Source: Odoribacter sp. OttesenSCG-928-L07 (GTDB lineage Bacteria; Bacteroidota; Bacteroidia; Bacteroidales; BM520). From it: a stretch of 44,111 nucleotides of DNA. The DNA lies in the NCBI GenBank assembly GCA_030265965.1, contig JAJDHA010000008.1:1-44111 (forward strand), read 5' to 3'. The first letter of the stretch is position 1. Each line of letters begins with the position of its first letter. Position numbers and translations under genes: made by a program. The notes beneath the pieces were generated by a model. That model was not told the origin of the DNA. It saw only the letters and a list, made by a program, of their open reading frames with translations, and ran no database searches. Positions 12,701-21,700 of this stretch are shown here, in pieces.

Positions 12701-15700
12701 TCATCTATTGAATAAGTTAGATTACCCTTATAACCAACAACATTCGCACTAATTGAACCTTCCTCAACATCACAACCGGAAACCGTACTTCCTGTTACAA
12801 AAAGCATAAAGTCGTTGCCTCTTGGCGACAATTCTATTGGATTACTAACAACAGGAGTACAATTTGGATTTAGCGCGTCCCATACATAAATAGTATAAAC
12901 ACCTAAAGATAATCCGTCAATTATTCCATCTCCTAATTCGTACTTATTACTTAAACTTGTAGAATATGCCCATTCATAAGATCCGCTACCACCACTAACA
13001 ATTAATCTTATTGCTCCTCTTATTTCGCTCAAGCAAGCTGGTTGTTCTACCACATATATAGATTCAATTTTTAAATCAGAACTCGGATCTCTACCAATTT
13101 GTATATCATTAATAGTAAAGTTACATCCGCTTTCGTAATAGAAAGTTATTGAATAAGTTCCTTGTGCAAGACCTGTAACAATAAAATCTCCTGTTGCTGC
13201 TGCAGTATAATTAACACCTGCAATAGTGTAAGAGGTTGGTCTTGGAGAGCTTGTAGTTCCTACTCTGAAAATAGCGCTACCACCCGAAGTTCCGTCACAT
13301 GGTGCATCTATTGTACTAATAAGATCAACTCCTTCTTCGCTTTGAGTATTAACATAAACATAATCCGAAGCATAACAATTGTTGGCATCAATTACCTCAA
13401 CAAAATGGTATCCTGCAGGAGCTTCAACTGTTAATACTGTTCCAATTAAAGGAATAGCATTTCCATAATTTAATATATATGAATATTGCTCAGTACCGCC
13501 TGAAACATTAATTCTGAATGTTCCCGGTCTTCCGTCACAATAAGCATATTGAGTTGTTGTCAAAGTTAATTCAATTCCAATTTCTGCTTCAACTGTTGCC
13601 AATGCAGATGCAGTACAACCGTTAGCATCTGTAACATTAACTACATAATCGCCGGGAGTATAAGTTATTCCTAAATTTCCGTGAGCAGGTACTAATGCCG
13701 GAGTAACAACATCAAATCTACTATCAATAATACCTTTTAATGTATATCTATATGGTGAAGTTCCTCCACCTACACTCAAATGTATCTGACCATCGCCAAT
13801 ACCACAGGTAGTAGCAGGTCCTGTTTCTAAAGAAATAGCAAGATCCGTATTATCTTCTATAGTAATATAATCTGTTTTAACAGGAGGACAAGCTAAGTTA
13901 CCGGCTTCACGAACAATAAAATAGTAAGTACCGGCAGCTAAATCCGAAATTACTCCGTTGTCAGCTAATGGTAAAAATGCTCCTTGTCCGTTTATTTGGT
14001 ATTCATAAGTACTTGCGCCTACAGCAGTAATTCTTACTGCTCCGGTAGTTGTTCCACATAAAGGTTGAGCTGCAATGCTTATTGATGTAACATTAATATT
14101 TGGTTCATTGCTCATACCTATTTTAATATTGGTATGAGTTGCTTCGCAACCATCATTACCTAATACATGTAAAGTATATGTTCCTTCAGCAAGATTGTCT
14201 ATTGTTACCGGACTTGCGGTAATATCTATATAATCACCTTCATCTATACGGTAACTGAAAGAAGAACTTGATCCTGTAACGCTAAACGTTATAGTACCGC
14301 CAGCTGTTCCGTCGCACTTAGCATCAGTTTTAATGATATTGGAAATAGCAATATTGCCATCTCTAAATGGGATTACAAATGATCCGGTACGCATACATCC
14401 GTTTGCATCGAATACAGTAATTGAATAATTTCCGGCTGGAAGATCAATTAATGTTTCCATTCCTGCAAATGTTACGTAATCATAACCGCTAACTCTGTAT
14501 GAATAATATGGATTAGGGTCGGTTGAAGGTGGAACTGCAATTGTTAATCTCACCTGACCATCGCTTACACAAGTAGCAGGGCTTACATTTGCAATGCTTG
14601 CAGAGAAACCGTATGTTGAACTAATAACAATTCCGCTTGCATATACAAAACAACCTTCTGCATCTGTAACTTTTAATTCATGTTCGCCGTTAGCAAGTTC
14701 TGTAATCATACCATCAGTACCTACGGTAGTTTCTACACCGTCGAGTTCATATATATAAGGTGCAATACCACCGTCAACAAGAACTCGAAGTGAGCCTGTT
14801 GCATCGCCGCAATATACTGTTGGATTAATTTCTAAAACAGTAACACTAAGATTTGTGTTTTTAGGAGTTAATCTTATCGGTTCGCTTTCAGCAGGAGAAC
14901 ATGTCAGATTATCTAAATCTTGAACATAAACAGTATATACTCCGGCAGCTAAGTCGCCAATGATACCATCAGCGCTTAATGGCTCATAATCTGTTCCGCC
15001 ATCAAGATTATATCCGTAGCGTCCTTCACCGCCATAAACAGTGATATGAATACTACCGGTTTCGTCGGTACAATTAGGTTGAGTAACAACGCTGATACTA
15101 CCTATATTAATATTAGTACCTTTTTCCAATCCGATAGTAATACCGGGATAATTAATATAACATCCGTTATCATCGCTTACTTCTAATTCATAAGTACCTA
15201 CAGGTAAGTTAGGAATAGTAACAGTAACAAAATTAGTTCCTGCTTGTCTTTCTATTTCTTTATATTCTCCATCACCGAAGGTATAGTATAATGTATTAAG
15301 GTTATCATCTAAGAATTCAAGTTTCATAATAATCTGACCACCTGATTCATTTTCGCAAGTTGCATCTATCTTTTCAACACTAACATAAGCAAAACTTGGT
15401 TTTTCATGTTCTATTTCAAAAGTTTTGCTTACTCCACAATTATTATTATCAATAACAATAATAGTATTTAATCCGACATAAGATAGAATCGTAATAGACT
15501 CTTGTCCACGGATGAATTCTTTCCAACCTTGACTGTTTAATCTATATCTATATGGTTCGTTAGTAACATGATAATTATCTATTGTAATTGTTGCCATTGC
15601 ACCAAGTTCCTCACAATCAACATGTGTCTCTTTTGTTATTGTCAATTGCAAATCGTTTTCTGCTGAGATAAGAACTTCTTCAAGCGGATACTCACATTCG

Positions 15701-18700
15701 TCGGAATCTTTAACCCAGATATAATATCTACCTTGTGCAAAGTTTATTGGTAGTATTCCATTATCAGGTAATACATTGTATTCGCTGTTAAGTCTTCCTT
15801 CTACCTTATAATAATAAGGTGCCTTGCCTCCGTTTGCAATAAGTTGAATTTGTCCGTCTTCATCGCCGCAACTTTCAATATTGTTAATAATAATGGCTTC
15901 AGCTGTAAGATCAGTGTTAATCGGCACTAAACTTATAGATAGACTTTGTGAAGGATCGCATGCCAACGCAACTTTATTATGAACATATATAGTATAATGT
16001 CCGGGAGTTAAACCGGTTATTTCCAAAACTCCATTGTCATCTAATGTAAATGGAGTAAAAGGACCATTTGCATTATTAATACTATACTCGTAAGAATTTG
16101 CCTCGTTTTCATTTCTTGCAAATACACCGAGCCAAATTGAGCCGTTATCTTCACCACAATCAGGATACTCTAAAACACCTATTGACCAAATTTCGGGCAT
16201 TTCATCAACGATTACAGTAAATTCAAGAGAGTTGAAAGCCTCGCATCCTTCTTCTCCAACTTGTCCTGTAACAAGATAAGTTGTGGTAACTTCAGGATTA
16301 TCGTAAACAGGTCCGTCTTTGGTAGTACCTACAAGAGTATAATCATATTGTTGTGTTTCTTCATTCAATACAGGTTTGTAGAACGAAAATACTGTTCCTT
16401 CTACCTCGTTTGCATCTTTAATAAATTCACTTAATTCTATGATATTTCCTAAGCATAAACGCTCTGAATCTCCACTAACAAAGTCTAAAAGAGGTGTTTC
16501 GACAACTTCAATACGTATACTAACCGGAACTAATGTACGTTCTCCGAAAGATGAAGTAGCTGTATATGTCCAAGTAAATTCAACTGGACCTACCTCTGGA
16601 AATACCAATATTATCTCTTCAGGAATTTCGTCTCCTTCATCAACTAAATACTTAGGAGTAGCGCCTGTTACACCATCAATCGATTTCGACGTATATAGGT
16701 AACCCGATTTATCCGGTACCGAATAATATGTAACAGGATTACCGTGAATGATAGTTTCTGTAATGTTTCCATTTTCATCTTTTACTTCTTCTATATAACT
16801 TCTACAAACTTTATTAGGTCCGTAAAGTGTTGGGATAGGCATAACATATTCTTCACATAAAAGCTCATTATTAAAAATTCGCATTAAGAATTGTTTGCCT
16901 TTTTCTATCCTTAAACTTGCCTCATCCGGCAACGTAATTCTAAAACCATCATTTTCATCTAATTCTTCAGTAGTATATAGGTGAGTATATATAGCTTCGC
17001 CATCTTCAGAATCTAAAGTGTCGTTATTATTCTCATCTATGTAATATTCAATTGTAAATTCTCCTTCTGCAATAAAATCGGTAAGGTTAGTAAAATCAAA
17101 GTAACCTGTCCAAGTAGTATCTGCAATCGGATTAGCATAACTTTGAAGTTGTCCATAAGTAGGGCTAAGTTCATCATTATCTGTTAAATATTCATAGTCT
17201 AAGTCTATAATATATCCTTCAACTTCAAATTGAACATATACACTACCTAAGGGTTCGTTAATTTCACAAGGTACGCCTTCACATGAAGCTACAATTTCGT
17301 AAAATACTTGATTATAACTTCCGTAAACTCCGCAACTTACATTAGTAACGTCAAAATCAAGTTCCCAACCAAAAGAATCTCCAACTCTTAATTCTGTGGG
17401 TATTAAAATAGAATATTCACTACCTTGGGAGTCAACGATAATCTCATCATCAGAAACCTCATATTCTACTCCGTTTAACCTAAACTCACCTTGTTCATAA
17501 TTTGGTGGTAATAAGAATACCATATATTCAATTCCTGAGGTTACATATTCATCATCAAAGAATATATCATAATTATCTCCACCATCTAAGCTATATTCAA
17601 ACGGTGCATCACCTCCTGTAACAGAAATTGTAATATTTCCTTCATTTAAACCTGTGCTACAACTTGCATCGGTTATATTGGCTAATATATAGTATTGTTC
17701 AATATCTTCTCCAACTTCTCCATAATTTCCGAGAATATCAATACCTACAAATATTTTACCTTCAGAGCTACAACCACCGGCATCAGTTACTTTCCATGTA
17801 TGTAAACCTATTGCTAAATTTATATTAGCATTAGATGCAACAAGACCATCTATATAATAGGTATAAGGTCCGGTACCGGAAATAACATCTAAGTTTATAC
17901 TTCCTGTTGGAGCATCAGTACCGGATGGAGTACTTGTAGCTTGTACTGACAAAATATCAGTAACGCCGATAACAATTTTTCCTGAACCTACAATACAATC
18001 ATTTGCATCTATGATATTAATAAAATGTGTACCCGGTGTTAAATTAGAAATTACAGCACCATCCAAAATTGGTAACCAACTTTGAGCTCCATCCAAACTA
18101 AATCTATAATCGGGAGTTCCACCTGTAATTCCCACTGTTATTGCTCCATCATTAATTTCATAATTTGTAGCGTTAGTAACATCAATATTCAATTCTAAAT
18201 TACTGCCCGATGTTGATATGGTGGCAACTTCACTAAGAGTACATGTATTATCTCTTACATAAATAAAATAAGTACCAGCTGCAAGATTTCTAATTACACC
18301 ATCAGAAGGCAATGCAGCATAAACTCCATTTTCGGTAAACGAATATAGATAAGAATCACTTCCACCATTAACCAAAATGGTAATAGATCCATCATGATTA
18401 CTACATGTAGCATCAGAAGTATTAATGATAACACTATGATTACAACATCCTGTTATTTCTTCAATTGAAACAAGACCAAAATCAAAGGTCTCACCTTTTG
18501 CATCTTTAACACTAATGTCATAAGTCCCAACCTCTTTATCTAAACTTACGCTTGTTGCTGCAATAGTATATGTTGCAGTCCAAGTTCCACTGTTACCTGT
18601 TTCATTAGTATTTATTAGTGGGTCGAGTTCATTTTCGATAACATAAGTAATATTTGCTCCCAAAGCTGTTTCTGTAAGGAAAGGTTTTGAGATAAGGCGT

Positions 18701-21700
18701 TCGTTGATTTTTAAAACATCACAAGTACCTATAGCATCCAATACAACAGTATAATAGTCGCCGCTATAGAAACCGCAATCTCCCATCACCTCAATTCTAA
18801 CCATCACTGATTGATCCGGTTCTAAAATAAATTCATTACTTTCAATATCAGGGAATTTCCAACTTGTAGTAGAAGACACATCTGGGTCATCACGATAGCT
18901 TTCTTCCATTTGTATTCCTTCTCCTACAATTTCGCCATTTGTATCAAGAATAAAATAGTAGGCATCAGATACAGTGATTAAGGTATTGTTTGTATCTTCA
19001 AAAGTTACTTCCATATCTTGTATATTACCTTCGCCTGTTGATTCTATTTTTACTTCATAAAAAACAGGGTCGCAAACTTCCTGATATCCTTCTGGTTGGC
19101 TAACCCATGTCAACTCAGCAGAAGTAGGATAAGGTAATATTTCCAAAGGAAGATTATCAATAATATATCCGCAAATAACAGTATTAACTCTTAGATGTAT
19201 TGAAATATTATTTTCAGTAGCATTTGCTCTTTTATAGTTTGCGTAAATTTCGTCAATACTGTTAACAGTGGCATTAACCTGCATTGGACTAAAAGCGCCT
19301 ATGGGGTCAACTTCATAGCCATTAGGATCGTCTTCATCGGTTAAATACCAGCCAAACCAACCACCTGAAATTGTTTCAAGGTTCTCAATTTCAGCCGATA
19401 ATGCAAAACTTTCAGTATAACATTTTGAATCATTATCAACAAGAATATTAAGTACAGGCATTTTTTGTACTGTTACAGTAATTTCTCTACGCTCATTAAC
19501 AGGGTTTTCACAATAATTAGTTCCCGAAACAGAGATATAATATGTAATAGTTTCTGTTAATCCTGTCGGAGTATATACAGCACCCGTGTGAATAGGTTCT
19601 TCTGCCGTTTGAGAAGTGTACCATTTATATATAGGGGTTGTTACTCCTGAAGCTGCTGCAGTAAGCGTAGTGGTGCCACCCTGTCTTGTTCCACCCTGTC
19701 CGAAATCTAATTCCCCATCTTCACAGATACGGGTAGTACCGGATACTGAAGTTATTAAATCGACAGTTGCGTAAGGGTTAACGGTGATATCAATACTTGC
19801 TCTCGTAGCAGACACACAACCATCTGTTCCAACCATAGCCTCTACATAATAGGTAAATGTAGTTTGGGTAGTTACTGTTGGTAATATTATATTAACAGGT
19901 GTACCCGAACCAATTGATGTTGTTCCGTCAGGACTATCATACCAATTAATAGTTGTACCAATATCTGATGTTGCTGTTAAAGTTACTATACCCCCCGAGC
20001 ATTGTACTTCAGATATTGTTGTTGTAATATTTATTGTTGGCAACGGTGAAACTGTAAGAGTAAACGAAGCGCGTTCGCTATCGCATAATAATCCTGTTTC
20101 ATCAGAAACAAGAGCCACCCAATAAGTTCCGGCCATATCAGATGTTACATTAGTAAATTCGCTATCAATTGGTGTAGGATCAGTCTCTGAAATATAAAAA
20201 TTATATGTTCCGTCGGCAACAGCATTTATCAAATTTATAGTTCCGTTTAAACAAACAGATAAATTATTTGTTGACGGAGCCGGAAGAATAGGATATACCG
20301 TTATTACAACATTAAACGGATCACCTTCACAAGGGTCTTCGGTACCGGTTACGGTAGTAGGAGTAACCGTATAAACTATAGAAACAGGAGTTATACGATT
20401 GCTTGTAAGCGTACCGCTAATAACAGTAGCACCATCTCCGGCAGCTAATCCTGTAACACCTACTGAATCCGGTGCTGCCCAAGAAAATGTTGTTCCTTCA
20501 GGAATTACATCTTCTCCAAGAATATCTTGCGGGTCAATAGAGAAAGAGCTTCCTGTACAAATATCTTCAGTAAACGGATCTTCAACATTAGCTTTTGGTA
20601 ATACTGTAATGACAATATCGTTCATGTCGGTAAAACACATGGATCTATCTATTTGCGCCTGCACTCTGTATGTTGTAGTAACATCAGGAGTAACAACAGG
20701 TGGAGAGATTTGAGTCCATTGCTCATTAATAAATTCATACAAACGTACCGTATATGTATATCCATCAGGGTATTCAACAGGATCCGCTTCTTCACTTGCT
20801 TCATATAATGTTACTAAAGCTTGTAAATCCACTGATTCTCCCTGACATATTGTAAGCTGATTTGCATCAATACTTATTTCTGGTATTGGCAAATCAACAA
20901 GATAAAATGTCCAATAACATATATTATTAGGATCAGTTGGTATGGCATAATATGGTCTCCTATTAGACGGTTCATCAGGATAAAATGAGTTTGGAGCCGG
21001 AAAATCAGATGTAGAGGTAAATTCCACACAGCCTTGACTTGCAAGCGGTCTACCTGGATCATACACCGTACACCCTTCCGGTGCTTTACCTGTTTCCTCA
21101 TCTATATGACTAAAGAATCTAACACCTGCCATAAAATAACTACTAACGGTACTATATTCGGTAGAAGTAGGTGTTTCTCCACACAAACTGATCGTACGTA
21201 TTTCAAATAAATTCTCTTCATTACATTCTTCCGGAGCATTAATCCTTAACACCGGCGGAACAGTAATAGGCTCTTCTTCACATGGGTATCTTTTAAAACC
21301 GTAAACAAAGGGCCACTTTGCAAAACTTACACCGGTTTCATGCCCCCATCCCGAAGACTCTCCAAAAATAGTAACAGCAGGAACACATTCTTGCGCCCCA
21401 GCCAAAATATAACAATCATCTGTAACTACCACTTCAAAAGTTAAGCGTGCCAAAAGGTCATATACCTCTATTTGTATGCAATCAGGATCAGTAAGATCGT
21501 CACCCGGACAAGAAAGTTCGACATGATGTGGCGACTGATAAACATAATCTCCCACATACCATTCAACTTGTCCGCCTGATCCTATTTGCGAATTAAAAAC
21601 AATCTTTGAATTATTATGATCCGGAATTGTAACTCCGGGGTATTTTATGCTATACCCGTCTAAAAGGGCTCTTGTCCAATTATATTGCGCAACAACAGAT

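Larger units (their letters stand above)
9150..19770 (-). repeat. Super-unit 1 of giant protein (Ig/PKD-like -> SprB -> cadherin-like -> Ig_7)
   Basis: Starts VDLITSVSGTTRICEDGEL...YYISVSGTNYCENPVNERREITVTVQKMP, colinear with the start of super-unit 2 (VQIVTTDATICTGSSTTL...YFVAITAVNFCENLPEERKEVVVNVNEMP). Downstream blocks follow the same order. Confidence 0.8.

Noticed and set aside
10255-13434. Several short plus-strand ORFs (10255-10494, 10851-11087, 12253-12558, 12257-12460, 13162-13434)
   Set aside because: They are antisense to the coherent giant reading frame, have biased low-complexity translations and no recognisable domains.
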